A stretch of DNA of 64,000 bases from Aphrocallistes beatrix (Eukaryota; Porifera; Hexactinellida; Sceptrulophora; Aphrocallistidae). Under the pieces are notes generated by a model. That model saw only the letters and a program-made list of their open reading frames with translations. It did not search any database and had not been told where the DNA came from. The translations under genes and the position numbers were made by a program. The DNA lies in NCBI GenBank assembly GCA_963281255.1, contig OY725492.1, forward strand, positions 4,316,571 to 4,380,570. The letters run 5' to 3'. Of this stretch, positions 11,818-25,700 are shown piece by piece. Position 1 is the first letter of the stretch. Each line of letters starts with the position of its first letter.

Positions 11818-12218
11818 AACGCTCAACCAGTTAACATTGCATTATTAAACAACTAAAGTTGACTGTGGAAAGCTGGCAATTAATTTCAGTGTACTTACTG
11901 CAGTATTCTTATGTTTATTCGGCGCTTCAAGCGTGCAGGTATTCTATGGTTTAAGAAAATGTTCCAACTTGAGAAAATTTAACAAAAATAGCATTCACAT
12001 CCTTTCTCTACAACACGAGTGATTCTAGTCACAGAGCTGCTCAGCTCAGATTGAATGGAGCGCAATAGCTGTAATGAAAAGTAGGGAAGAGGCGCTTTAT
12101 AATTTAAACAAAATATTACAACCAAAACAACATATACAAATTTACAAAGAAGTGACGTCATATACAAATAAGTTGAAGAAGTGGAAAGGAAGTGATTGCA
12201 CCATTAAAGGCAGTTGAG

Positions 12219-14162
12219 TCAGCAGAGGCAGGAGCTGTTGTGGCGAGGAGAATCTTGAAGAGCGGCCTGCGCCCGCCTCACTGTCAGAGTGAGCTGAGAG
12301 AATCGGTCCAACTCTGCATTCTCGTTAGCCACCAGAGTCTGAGCCAGTGAGTGGTAGACACTGCAGACTGTGTCCGAATCGCGTGAAGACACTTCTCTGA
12401 ACTCCATCCCTCCGTCCCGGGCCAGGACCGATCCGTCCTCCCCTGTGATGACCCTCTGCGCGGACTTGTCTATCTTGTTCCCGAGGAGCAGGAGCGATGC
12501 GTTGTCTCCTGTCGGGATCAGTGGGATAGAACGTAACTCGTGTTAACGGGAGCAGTTGGTTAGCATTAGATACGTTGTGATGATATTATTAGTACAGTAA
12601 ACCATCGCTAATCTGAACAGCTCTGTGCCAATGATCGAAAAAATCGTTCGGATTAGTGAATTAGCAGTAATTCAATGGGGCATTAACTATAATAAATTTG
12701 TAATGTTAGAATATTAAAAATATTATTTCGTTAGGATTGCTTTTTAACTAAGTTTCTCAATCTTATTGAAAGATATAAGATTATAAACGTTGATTCAAAG
12801 CATAGAGGCGAATAAGGTATATTTTGGGTGTTCGGATTGTAAGAATGAAGTGTTCGGATTAGCGAGGGTGTACTATATATATATATTATTGAGGCTAACA
12901 TGTATTTGGCTTAACAGCCGCTAATTTCAAACATTTGGAGTTAAACTCAATCATTGATTGGAATAAATATGTTAAATCCTAGGATTTAATTTAGAAACGC
13001 GAGGAGCTAACCTGTCAAATGTTTCCGGATGAAGGGCACCCAGTAGAGAGGAACGTCCACGAAGGAGGTGTGGTCTGAGATGTCGTACACGAGAATCACC
13101 GCGTCCGCTTTCCGGATATAGCTGGGCGCCATACAGTGGAACCGTTCCTCTCCCGCCGTGTCCCAGATCTGCAGCGACACTTTCACACCTTGCACCATGA
13201 ATGTCTTCACCACCATGTCCACACCGATCGTAGCGAGCGCATACCGCGCGTTGCCAAGGACAAGAGAAGACACTATAGATGACTTCCCAACTCCTGAATT
13301 CCCCAGCATAACGATCTAAAGGGGAGGTAGGAATGTGGTAACATAGACTATGGATACTGAAATAGAATGAAATGATGCTGACTTTGAAAATTCTGTCTGG
13401 TCCGTGGTAGTCTGGTCCTGGCATCGGGATTATTATTGTCTGTTTCTTAACGGCGCTGTGTCGCTTGAATTCACTGTGCTTCTTCCTGCAAGATTCCTGC
13501 AGGATTGTGGAGGAAGTGTGTGCGTCATTCTCAGAACTCAAATCTGCATCGTAAGTGACAGCGGTACGAGGCTGAGGAGTGGGAGTGATGCTCTCGTCCC
13601 TCAACTCCCTCTCTCTGTCTCCAGAACCGAAACTCGTGTCAGTGTATGTAAACGAATCTGTCTGTGAGCCGTTATCCGGAATGTCAGGCACTTGTTCTCT
13701 GCACAATTGCTCTGACTCAAACTCTGCTCCTCTCTCATCATCGATCAACGCAGTCTCCATTACGTAACTACTGCTCAGCGCCATTCTGCCTCGAGTGCTG
13801 CCGATCCGCTTGAACTGCGCGGCGATGGAGTTAGCAGCGGCGGTGTAAGGAAGGTCGTCGAATCCGTTTCGACTGCAAAACTGATTCAGAGCCGTCTCCA
13901 GATCAGACATGTTAAAATCCTGTCTGTGGCTAGGACCGTAAACTAACGCGTTCTTGGTGAGACAGGCGGACAGGTCGTGCGAGATTAGTTTGTGGAGATC
14001 AGGAAACCGCTTGCGCAGCAGTTTGACAGAGCCTTCCTGCCTCTTCTCTGTCGGAGCAGCGAGGCAGTTGCAGAATATGAAGTATGCGTACTCGGTCAGA
14101 CTCTCTTTCCTAACCGCGGCTCCGCAGTACTTCATCGTAGGCAGCGAGCAGGAACTCAGCAT
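12219..14162 (-). CDS. Rab-family small GTPase with a ~255-residue N-terminal extension
   Basis: Three exons join in phase: 14162-13383, 13315-13012 and 12508-12219, giving 457 aa. The C-terminal 200 residues are a Rab domain: DRIFK then P-loop GNSGVGKS (265-272), TIGVD, WDTAGEERF, VYDISD, NKID, and a CLC terminus for double prenylation. The extension is Ser/Asp/Glu-rich in its second half with no EF-hand or coiled coil that I can name, so it is not simply RASEF or Rab44. Its first ATG (14162) is chosen, but an acceptor-like ATTAG lies just upstream, so more 5' exons may exist. The role should be vesicle traffic on a membrane. The extension's partner is unknown. Confidence 0.8.
12593..12878. 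mobile_element. Tigger-like MITE in the second Rab intron
   Basis: Imperfect inverted ends CAGTAAACCATCGCTAATC and its diverged partner (GGATTAGCGAGGGTGTACT) are bounded by TA. The AATCxGAACAGC-type interior recalls the pogo/Tigger MITEs elsewhere in the window. Confidence 0.6.
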
Positions 14163-14299
14163 TAGACTAATTAGATACAACAAAATGCGTACTCATGCCA
14201 AGGCCGTAGTCACCAGGTGTGAAGTGGTGAGGTTGAAACCAGTCAGATCGTACAAAGTGGTCCCTTTTGAGGCTAAATTGGTCAAAAGTGGTTAGGTTG

Positions 14300-15339
14300 A
14301 AACCGGACCAATCGGACTAGTGGCTTCGGCCCTGCATATGATACTAATAATAGCCCAAATACAGTATTACATGTGTGTCTATGTACTGTTGGAGGGGATT
14401 GGAAGAGTGGAACTAATAACTAATTTTTTAACATAAAACTCTTACAGTGTGAGTGTCTCCTCATTTATATAGCGTGAATAGAGAAGCCAGAATCTTGCAA
14501 AATATTGCTCGATTTGAGTGGGCTTGTTTGGAGATAGTGTCTAAGGCTATTACCATCGATTTCAATGAAATCCTAAACAAACCTACTCAGTCTAATTGAT
14601 AGAAATCTCTGATGTAATTTGATGTTTAGGGTTTCTTTCCTGATAAAATTCGACAAAAATATGCAACATATAATTTACACGTAAAGTTTGAAACTGTACG
14701 AATGCATTGATTGAGTCAAAGTTTAGAATAAAGTTGATCTAATGGCCATTAGCTAATAGGAAATAGTGAGAATAAGATCACATCTGTAGTTACATTTCAT
14801 TCGTAATCGACAGAAAAACAAAATTTTGTTTACCGAATTCCGTCAAATCTCATTTTAAAATTGACAAAGACATTATTCGTAGAGATCGATGTAAAGAATA
14901 TAATTTTTCAATGGTAGGCCTCTCACTCTGTAATCAACTAAATCGTGTGACATGGTAAAATAGTGTTATGAAGTTCGAAATCGCGAGAAATAGAATGGTA
15001 TCATAGAACAGCGAAAATCTTGAGAGCACAACGATATCGTGAGAGTCAATAAAGGTCTCTTGATGTGCTATACTTCTAAAATATCGCTCAAAGAAGAGAA
15101 GAATCTTGACTGTTTCAAGAGAAATGTGTCTTCATTTAAGTATGAAATTGTTTGACACAAGATTAGAGAAAATGAACAAATGCAGTGGATGATCCATCCA
15201 ATGGCTTAGAGAAGGCACCAATGTCACACTGGAGAGCACTAGCCATCAAATAATGAATGAATTCACACAAATAACATCTTGTGAGGTCCATGATTGTATG
15301 TATACCTATAAGATGTGCTACAGTGAGTAGAATAGGGAG
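14300..15339. other. Intergenic, nothing recognised
   Basis: AT-rich sequence between two divergently oriented genes (Rab on minus, LRR on plus), so it should hold both promoters. A TTGAAACC-type short repeat pair sits just before it (14232-14310). I could not identify a core promoter with confidence. Confidence 0.4.
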
Positions 15340-16359
15340 ATGTTTTATTTGAATATTTACTTCGATTGCATGGCGTTACTAGTTGTATGGTTATATGTGG
15401 GTGAGAGTACGAGAGAAGTAATGTACAGAGCGAATGCATTGGATGAGGTTGGTAATTTCAGTGAATTCTGTAAGTGTAGCATTTTTGAAGACGTGAGGTT
15501 AATATTTGTGCAAAATCAGGAGAGAGATGGTTACGTGACTCTGCCAGACTGGACAGAATGTGGACAACTGGAACAGCTGAGTATTGTAGTAGAGGCAGCA
15601 GTCTCAACTTCTATATTCCCGATAGATTCGTTTTTAGGATTGAGACAGTTAAAGTCTTTGAATTTAAAAGGAAATCGACTTGAAACGCTGCCTGAAAATA
15701 TTTTCCAAGACCTCTCAATGCTAGAGAGTTTGGATTTGGGTAGAAACGAACTAACTGAGATTTCAGATCTCCATTTATCCGGACTGACAAAGCTTACGTA
15801 TTTGGGATTGGCGAGAAACAGAATAACAGAGCTAACAGTAAATGCAACCACAAATCTCAAGAATCTCAGAAAACTAGATTTATCGAACAATTTTTTTGAA
15901 ATTATTCCTGAAGAGACATTCCAGGGCCTCAGCAGTCTAACCAGACTGGACATTTCTAAAAATAGATTGTTTACCTTGTTTGTGAAACAGTTTTCAGGCA
16001 ACAGAAGATTGACAGAATTAAACGTGTCTCTAAATAAAATAAAATATATTCGTAACGAAACTTTCATCAGCAACCGAAGTCTAAAACGAATAGATTTCTT
16101 CAAAAACAGGCTTAAATCAGTGAGTGCACTGAACTTCAAAGGATTGGAAGAAATTGAGGAAGTGAACTTAGGGTTCAATTATTTAAAAGAATTCTCAATC
16201 AAAAACGAATTACCGAACTCTCTGAAAAGACTATCTTTAAATGGAAACCCTTTAGAATGCCATTCTAGCAATCTTCGTCTCAGTAAAAGGTTGAAGACTG
16301 TTGTGGTAGGTCAGTGCAAGGATGTGACTGGGAGAAGACATATACTGAGTGAGATTTGA
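15340..16359 (+). CDS. Secreted leucine-rich-repeat protein, intronless
   Basis: 339 codons. Residues 1-25 form a hydrophobic signal peptide, and CKC at about 44-46 could form an N-terminal cap. Residues 75-290 hold about nine LRRs of the extracellular type (LxxLxLxxNxLxxIPxxxFxxL; for example LKSLNLKGNRLETLPENIF). A short C-terminal cap follows, with C in NPLEC and a later GQC. There is no transmembrane segment or TIR domain, so it is not a complete Toll-like receptor. It is most likely secreted, with binding by the LRR solenoid, as in other LRR-only animal proteins. The second ATG (codon 11) would also leave a signal peptide. Partner and pathway are not visible. Confidence 0.8.
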   Translation: MFYLNIYFDCMALLVVWLYVGESTREVMYRANALDEVGNFSEFCKCSIFEDVRLIFVQNQERDGYVTLPDWTECGQLEQLSIVVEAAVSTSIFPIDSFLGLRQLKSLNLKGNRLETLPENIFQDLSMLESLDLGRNELTEISDLHLSGLTKLTYLGLARNRITELTVNATTNLKNLRKLDLSNNFFEIIPEETFQGLSSLTRLDISKNRLFTLFVKQFSGNRRLTELNVSLNKIKYIRNETFISNRSLKRIDFFKNRLKSVSALNFKGLEEIEEVNLGFNYLKEFSIKNELPNSLKRLSLNGNPLECHSSNLRLSKRLKTVVVGQCKDVTGRRHILSEI

Positions 16360-16713
16360 ATTATAATTGAGCGATGTTTTATTCTGGTGTTCGGATATGG
16401 TTTGAGTTGACCTAACAACCGAATAAATACTGAGGAATTTTGAACTTTGAATCACAGCAATCAAACATTGATAATTGATGGAAGGAAATTCATCTATCCA
16501 CAAGACTTTATGTTTTTATTTATTTACGAGAATAACCACAATAATTGCAATTGAGGAAGTCAATAATCACGAAAATTAATTGAGTATTATCCAATTTTTG
16601 ATTGAATTTTTAATATTACTGACAAACAAATTATAATCATAAACAACATGATTCAGAATCTCGAATAGCGACACACATATATACAGGATCATTGGTTGCT
16701 GGGTAAGTCAAGG

Positions 16714-19700
16714 TTAGAGTTCGGGTTGCTGCGAAATAACACAATCTGAAGATTCAGGGAGTTTTGCGAGAATTTCAGAATACACATTAGTCATAGTAGC
16801 TTCGTAAGCGGACTTCATTTCGTGGAGCTGGTAGAGGAACTTCAGTGCTAGTCCACAGTACCTCTCTGCCTCTACGAACTGCTGCTTGCTGTACTGGACA
16901 ACTCCCAGGTTCCAGCACTTCGTCATCAGCCACACCGCGTCTATCTCCGGGTACTTCTGCTTCCCATTGAGCTCGCAGGACTCCAAGAGAGTCAGGATTT
17001 GCTTGAAGGTAGAGAACGCGTTCTCTCTGCCGGCAGAGTCCACGAGCAGTTCGTTCGAGAGCAGAATGGAGATGAGGGAGTGGTGGAGCTCTGCTTGCCT
17101 TGTCAGGTCGGGGGGCGTATCGGAGCACTTGAGGCGCTCTAAGGAGAGTTGCAGGGACTTGACCGCGAGACGCTTGGAGTGAGTGTTCCCGCCAGAAGCA
17201 ATGGCAGCGATCGCCTCGAATATCTGAAAATAAGTAAAACTTATTAACGATTACAGTATCGTCCATTGGGAAATAAACTGCTCGGTTTGTAAATGACTAC
17301 TCTTATTATATTACCAATAAAAATTCAAGAATTCCCGCCATAATCAAATTACAATCATAATGCTAATTTCCCATCATAATCGAATTACGATCATAATGCT
17401 AACAAGCGGGCTTCTACGTGAGACCCACCTTACAGTCTGAGGCTGGGAGCAGAGCGATCTCTTCTAGACACTTGCCGAGGTTCTGATACCCCAGTCTATG
17501 CTTCGCCTCAAACTCGAACAAGTGGAAGAACACAAGCGAGCTGTCCGGCTGCCCTCCTCCCCCACACAGCTTCTTGCCTTGATCCACAAACCCCAGCACT
17601 TCCTCTGCCACTGACTTAGCCTCTCCCTCATCGGCCAGACTCTTCAGATACTTGAGAGAGGCGGCCGATGCTCCCACGAGACACGACTTCTGTCTGGACT
17701 GGATGGAAGGGTCGAGCGGAGAGAGACTGTTGAGTCGCATGGAGAGAGCGAAGAACTGTTTCATGGCTGAGTAGTCCGTGTGCGACTGGAGAGCCATGTT
17801 CCATGCCACTTTGGAGAACCATCCTACCTGGGAGCCAAATAAAAAGTACTCAATGTCAATTCCACAATTTGGAATTTTCAAACTCAATTACCAATTAAGT
17901 AAGCTTGAAAAGAGAGATTGATATGAACGATACTATTGGCTATCTTTCAAAACTCAACATACCTCCATAGAAATATTATCTTGTTCATTCGTGCTCTTTC
18001 TCCTCAGGTGAAGGAGAGCAGTTTCGAGTAGCTTCACAACTTGTCCCTTGGCCCCCACTCGCTCGCCCTCTTCTCCTTCCATCAGTGTCAGCTTCAGTCG
18101 CACCAGACATCTCAGCGCGCTCAGAGAGTCACAGGTGGCGCTATCCTCCAAACACACCAACTGCTCCAGTGCGGAACAAGCCACGAGCTTGTTCCCACTC
18201 TCAAACGCTACCTGCACAGCCAGGGACAGCAAGCCCTGTGTGCTCACTTCCCCGCCCACGCACTCACTGCGTTGAGAGGAGATCATGTTAGAGAGGTGCT
18301 GTCCCGCCTAGAGTAGAGAATGGGTTGGTTCACTACAGTGAAATCTAAGCTCTAAATGTGCTACACTTTATCTCAACAAACTCATTCTCTTCACATTTAA
18401 GATTGATTTGGTGAAGTATTGGACATAAACCTATGAATAGTATAAAGTCCTTTCGCTACCTAGAAATTTTGAGAACCAGAAAACCCCCCAAATAGATGAA
18501 AACATTAGTGTAGCAATAATACTGGTAGTTCAGTAAATGTTCGGCTCAAGTAAAGATGAGGATTCTGAAGCCTTGGTTCATTGAACTGTACTTCAGAGAT
18601 GGATGTAATTGTATAAGTGAATAATCATTACTACTCACAGGAACACTGACCACATGTGATGTCGATATTAATGACACCGTCGAGTAAATTAAATTCCTCA
18701 GGAATAAGGTCATCGAACTGACATCATTCGTCATGGTTTAACGTGATTGTACAACAATTACATCTACACTATAACTCCAGAATATGAATAGGTAGTATGG
18801 CGTAGTCGTATCATATCCTATTTCACTATAAAACTCCTGCATTAACTCGGCTAGCCAGCAACCGTATAGTTCTAGGTAGATACTTGTAGAACAGCGAAGG
18901 ATAAAATATTTAAAAGGGGATGCTGGGGGGGTATAAGGTGAGGGTACAATAAAATTAGGGACCAATTCACTTCAATAAATTCCTAAATCGGAAACAGAGA
19001 TCAGCACAGTTTCGCATTCACTCCTATACTCTTTCTCAAGGAACTGAATTTCTCAAACAATTCTTGAAGATGTAAGAATCCCAGTCAAGCATTAACCTTG
19101 TTTCCTGAGCTAAGTTCGTCTCGAGGTTGAAACAACACAATACAGACATGCGTAATTGTATTCGCATATCTCACAATATTCCCTCAATTTTGTTTGTTGT
19201 AACACATGTGACAATGATAACATTAATATATATCGAATTGAGATTACCTTGTATTATTCTGCTTTTAATTATACAGGAATAAATTAGCGTTCTAGACTCA
19301 GCAGTAAAATAATAGTTTCAGTGTAAAACTGAGCTATAAACTGTCGAATAATGGAGCGCAAAGTTTCCTCAGAATTTGCATTAGTTAAAACCTTAGAGTA
19401 TAGACATGCGAGCACAGGAAACAGTAATCGGTTTTCATAAATAATCATAAAGATCAAGATTAAATCTACCTAACAATGAACTCACTAGAGCAGTCTTGTC
19501 CAGCAGAATGGCGAGCTTGTAGCCGATGTATTGCGTGTAGGGGCTGGACGGACAGAAGTTGAGCGCCATTTGGAACGCAGACTGTGCGTCTTCCAGTTTC
19601 CCCAGCTCCATGAGACAGGTGGCTCTGTTGCGGTGAAGTTTAGCCAAATTAGTCTCTCCGAGTCCGCAGCTTGAGTACCTAGACCAGTGCACATGATAGT

Positions 19701-22700
19701 TCTATAATTAGCTCATGGCTATGTATAGAATTGAAATGTGTAGAGTGGGATATGTGTTGCAGGAAGTATGGGTCTCGTTGGACCAGCAAACTTTCCTGAG
19801 ATAATTCCTCGTTATTTCCATCATTTGATAATGGGCATTCCTAATCCCCTCACCTAGCTCCACGGAGGAATAATATAATTTTATGTATTATAAGATAGTA
19901 TAGTGATGGATGCAAGGTAAATGAAATCAAGATCCAGTTATTTTTTCGTGACAAATTTGGGACTTTTCTCAAATACTGCAGTATGTATACATCCGATGAG
20001 AAGTTCCAATTTATCACATAAATAAAGTAGTCCTGATTGGTTGCACTTGTCCATGAAAGTTAGAGACTAACTAACAGTTTTAAGTTGATTTTATGCATCA
20101 AAAGTACGTAATTCATAATCCTTCCCTAGAGACCCACATTTTTATATGTTTCCCATAAAATGACTTACCGTCTTTCCCTGAATAAGCTCCCCGGCGTTTA
20201 TTCGGGGAAAGAGGGTAAGTGGAAATGAGTTAGCAAAGTTCTTAGTCCATCATGTTGTGACACTCCTCAAGGCAACATACAGGTCTATAATTGTGAATAT
20301 GCACTAACAGTGTACTACATTATAGACCTGTATCTTGCCTTGAGAAGTGTCATAACATAAATCGATGGAGCGTTTGATTATTGTAACATAAACTTAATTG
20401 CAGCTGGATTATAGAATTTGAAGCAAAGTGAAACCTGTCTATAACGGGTCGCTTTGTCCAGTCCTTGGGTGGAAGTTATAGACAGGTTTCACTGTATACA
20501 AGATTTTATCAAATTTTATTTCCATTCATCTGATACCATTGATTGATTGACATTTTCAGAACAAACTGTCTGAATCTTATTCCCATAGAAACATCTGTTT
20601 TTACCAAAATATGCACAGATACATGTCTCAATTGTAAGAGTGATGACCTCATCAGAAATCCATAAAACTGTTCATACATGAGCACATGAATGTTTCCATG
20701 AGGTACAACGATCCTGTAACAGAGATACATACTCTATTATATTGCAATTAGACACAGAAATCCGTCTCATGGTTGTGTAGGGAATGTAGGATGTGGAGAT
20801 GGACAGTTCAATGAGTCTAGACAACTGAGTCTGACAGTTTCTAACGAGTGGGAGATACTTCAGGAAAAAGTGGACAAATAAAATATACGTAGATAGCCTC
20901 GAGATATCTCCAGATGAATTCTCAACCTTGAATTGTGAAGAATTTTCTGAACGTAGACCTTTTAAATCTAAATACTTGACAAATCGACAGGCAGAATCCT
21001 CTTTATTCTCCACCGTATATTCAACTTCACTTGAAAATTGTTAGAAAATCCACTTTTTAATTGTAATATCAGATCATAAAGCAATTTGCATTCTTACAAC
21101 ACACACAGGTATAGCTGATACTGTCAAATGACCAGATTGAACTAACGAGTGCTTACTACTCGGGCAGAGAGAACACAGCCTACGTTTCAATAGAGTAAGC
21201 ATGGATGACCAGAATAAATACTTTGATTTGCTCCGAGCCAGGAATCCCCCTGCGTACAAATATCTAACTCTTCTCGCATCAGTGAATAACTGTACATTCC
21301 GACTACGTATAACATTAATTAATAGCATCACTGTTGTAGGAGGATTTAGCGCTGTCAAATCAAACATCTTTAACATTCAGCAATTATTAAACAAAGATGA
21401 ATCATTGCACAACTAAATCGCTCTGCTAAATTTAACTAAGACGAGAAACCTCAACTATAATACAATACAAATCATCGTATCCACGCAATACTCTATATAC
21501 TGACATTTCGGAGTAACCGTATTATAAACAAAAAGTTCTAACCAAAGGTTGGCTCAATTCATGAAAAGTCTATGATATATTTAGTGGTCGGATAATAATT
21601 CATAAGACTGCGTACCTTGCAATGCAGTGATCGTAGAGGAGAATGGCTTGGCTGTGTCTGCCTGTCTCCACCAGGCGAGTGGCTTGGTCCCAAATGAGCA
21701 TAACCAGCCGCTTACTCACCTCCACCTCTAACCCGAACTCCGCCATCCCTGACAGCAGTTCCCCCGCCTCCTCCAGCCTATCAGCTCTCAGCAGCAGCTC
21801 CAGCTGCAACAGAGCGCACTTGTTAGTGCCAGGAGTGGAGCTATGGAATTCTCTGAGAGTGGAGAGAGAGAGAAAGGCGAGTTCTGATAGGCCAGCTGTG
21901 TCCGCGGCCATTCGGACAGCAGTTAGGCTCAATTCCAACTCAGAATCCGGACAGCGAATCAGGTCAAAGAGAGCGGACCGGATCTGCATTTCCTGTCCCC
22001 CAGAAGTCTAAAAATAGCATCAATATTCTCTTTCAATCCTTGATTCTAGTAGCTAGTTAATAAAGTACCATTTCATAGTCATATTTATCTATGCAATAGT
22101 TTCAGATTTCATGAAACATCATATCTACTCAAATTCTGTGAATCACATCTTCTGACAGGAAACAGAGAATTTCCAAAAATTAAAATTAGAACCATTTATT
22201 CAAATTAAAGTTCATTGGAATTTCCGCATACAATCCACCCAATAGACAAAACTGAAATCTGAACTGATTATCAGAATCATGATGTTTCATCGATGTTCTC
22301 AAAAGTCCAAATGCTTCTCGAGATAATGCGGCGCTACTCATAAGATTTCTATTCACTGTAATCTCTACTGAGAACTAAACGCAACAATTCTTATTCATTG
22401 GAAGGCTCGCCAATCTGAATTCCTAGTCAGAATTCGTAGAAACCAACTCGGAACAAGTTGGAGTCTATTCAATCATTATTTGAATGAGCTAACAGAACAA
22501 TAACGTTATCAGCTGTGAAATGCTCTTACCTGTCTACCGTGTAGCAGCACCTTGAACTTCAGGAACAAGCCGGATGGGTGGACATGTTCCGTCAAGGACA
22601 GCTCCACAGTGTTCAGGGACTTGAGCCAATCTCTCTCAGAGTCGTCGCTCTCTAAATACGCGAGAGCAATCACTCGGAGCGTGCGGGCCTGCTTGATCGC

Positions 22701-25700
22701 TTCGATGCAGTGGCCCTGTCTTCCTATCTCGTAGCTCTCCTTCAGCCAGCTCATGCACTTCCCATAGGCGCCGCTCTTGTACAGTTCGAGTCCTAGGTTG
22801 TAGCAGTGGACGGACACCCAGGCTCGCTCGGATAGAGAGACGTGTGGCAACAGCTGTTTGGCCTGGCCAATGCAGTCCAGCGCTCGCTCCTGCTCGGATA
22901 GGCCTAACCACGCCTCTGACTTGCAGGCCAGCAAGCGGACCTATCAGATGCGAAGAATTAATGTGTCTCAATTGTCATGACAAACATGATTCAAAGTAGG
23001 GTGTGACAAGATGGCAGTTTTCTCCTGAACAGTTCAGTTGTCGTTTTTGATCATTTAGGTAAAGTCCAGCTTTTTTATACGATGTCTAGAAGAGTCCAGT
23101 TGTTGCTGTAATTTTAAAAAAATTCTTCTCATCACCTATTCAAAGGTTTAGCTGATATAATGTTTCGTATGTCATTTGATTGGCTAAATAAATTAGTAAT
23201 CAAAAAATGTACAAAATACTTCTCCGAACAATTAACGCTTTCGAATGCCGTATAATGAATTTGTGATGGTTTGCAATTTTTAAATTTCAATAGTTGTGTT
23301 TATTCTGGCATAATTATCCATTCAAATAATGAGGTTGAAGTACCATTCAGATATTACAACATAAATCGTATTTTTAAATATTTTCGTGTGCGCGTGGACA
23401 TTTTCCATTAAAGGTTACGTCGCATTCTACAAATAAAATTTTTGTGTTTCACAATGACACAAGTTCCAAGTCTTAGAGCCACAGATTAGCATTAAAATAC
23501 TGTTATAATAGTGTGAATAGAAAATAAAATTTCTAAAATATCCTCCATATTTTTGAAGTACACATAAACTTTTGATCATATTCAGAGAAACGTTATACAG
23601 TATTAACTAATCAAATTCAGGAAATTAATATTTCTACGCAAATATTCGACATAACATTATGCTTGCAAAGACTGACTGAGTCAATTCTAATATGAATGTC
23701 CCTAATTTAATTTCAATTCCTGGAAAAAGTTAAAAACCATTGTATTCAGATTAAATTTAAATACTCAAATATTTGGTAATTAAAAGTCCTATTGTGCCAG
23801 AGATTGCAAGTTTGTCCAATTATAATCATTTCATTTACGATTCTCTCTAAACGTGTGTTTGGCTCATAAGCAGACTAGAAGACAGTGACAGACGTATTAG
23901 GAGAGGCGCCTGGTATTACAGCCAGCAAAAGGGAAATACTAACCGCAAGGTAGCTGATGGTTTCAACTGCCATTGGGCGATTAAAACAATTCTGTCAAAG
24001 CCAAAACTGCTTAAAAGTAAAGTGGATTCTCTTGCGTTTTAAAACAGATGTGATTATAGTATTAATTAAAATTATTAAATCCTCATATACACAGTAGATG
24101 AGTTAGTTAGGCCATATACTTCAAGAATAGAATGTTCTCAAACATTTTCACCCACGCATCCTGCTCCGTAACCGAGTCAGCGCACATTCTGTAAATCCGA
24201 TTGGGGGTAGTTACAAGAAAAGTGTGAGGTGTTGGCGACTTATGTGTGTGGTATAGCGGACCACTTTCAACCCGCGACACACGCGTATTCCCACAGAGTG
24301 TGAAAACACCTTTCGGCTTCTTGCTGTCTTTGTTCTTATAATAGCACACAGTCGTATCGCGGACAACGAACCATCTCTTCCGCCACTTGTCATTAATATG
24401 ACTTCCGGTTTTGTGCATGTATCCAGACCGATTTAGAGAGGTGGACGCGGCCAGGATAGTCCGCTCTATGCTGTGCTTCTGAGTCACATTCATCTGCGCG
24501 GCTTTCAACGCATAGTACCAATCAATGGTGTCTTTGGGGTAGGTGAAGAAGTAGTAGGTGTTAGGGCAAGTGCCGGACTTGTAGAAGTGGATGAAAACGA
24601 GCCCCTTTGTGACGGTGCCTTCCTCCTGCTCCATTCGCACGACGAGGTCTTCCAGTTTCATCGAGAACAGAGGCTCTAGGGAAGAGCGGGACTCGTAGAC
24701 ACTCACTTCTCCCGCTTCCAGACAGACGTAGCGGGGGTACCAGAGGACAGATCCTTCCGTGGGAGTGGTCTCCACGAACAAAAGCCCGCCTGATTTCTTT
24801 CCAGACGTGGCGGAGTGGTACGCTTGTATTGATTCTGATACGAACAGTTTGGTGACGTATTTCGCACGTGTAAATATTTCTTCATAGACCTGCTCTACCC
24901 CTGGTCTAGAAGTGACGAAATAAGGAGGGATGAATTTCTCCAACTCTTTGTTCAGTTCGTTACCAACTAAGCGGCTAATCTCTTCTTCTTTCCAGCTGTA
25001 ATCTTCTATACGAGCTATGTTCCCGTTAATCTCCGGGATGGTCTGGTGCACCCCCACACATTCTGAACAGATAAAAGTCCCAAGAGGGACATTGCACCAA
25101 TTAGCTTCAGGCTTTTTGCAGTCGGCGCAGATTTTGTTTTCATCCTTTCCCAAAAGTTGAATGAGTTTCTCCATTGGACAGGCTTATAGTATGCTAATAG
25201 GATCGTATTACTGTCGACTAGTGGAAGAGAAGCTATTTATACTAGACTTGGAGTACCACAGTACAACACGACTCGACAGAATCCATCATAAAGTTAAACT
25301 AACGTTTCCTAGTCAAAATATTATAAAAGATTACAGTTGAACCACATGTTTCATCTTTAAACTGCTGCGGTGTATAAATGCTCATATGACATACAGACGT
25401 GCAAAAATAACCAAGAAGTACGGGTTACATTAAACATCAATAGTAACCATATTTCAAATACTGTGAATGGAAAATCCTGATTGGAATGGATACAACAGGG
25501 ACTTACAGAAACTAAAATAGAAATTCTACGATGTGGCCAATTTTAGTAAAATTTAACTAACCACTACTGCTAAAAGCAGCTACGTGCGTAGATGATGATG
25601 ATGATGATGGATTGTCTATTATGAAAACATCGAAAATTGGTTAGAACTAATATTCACTCAAGTCAAGTCTTACAAATTGTATAATACGTAATCCACAGTG

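Noticed and set aside
12972-13382. Continuation of the Rab N-terminal exon frame past 13383
   Set aside because: It reads through an intron and then out of frame over the GTPase exon. The spliced form gives a textbook Rab P-loop junction.
15531-16178. 215-codon antisense frame over the LRR gene
   Set aside because: A shadow of the LRR coding strand with no domain of its own.
16787-17266. 159-codon minus-strand frame overlapping the last TEX11 exon
   Set aside because: An off-frame translation. The in-frame reading has the conserved WLMTKCWNLGV block.
18041-18316. Overlapping plus-strand frames in the TEX11 exon region
   Set aside because: Antisense shadows of a GC-richer coding exon.
20509-21376. 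Several frames of 70-113 codons in a TEX11 intron
   Set aside because: The flanking exons join directly in phase and match TEX11 without a gap, and these frames have no domain.
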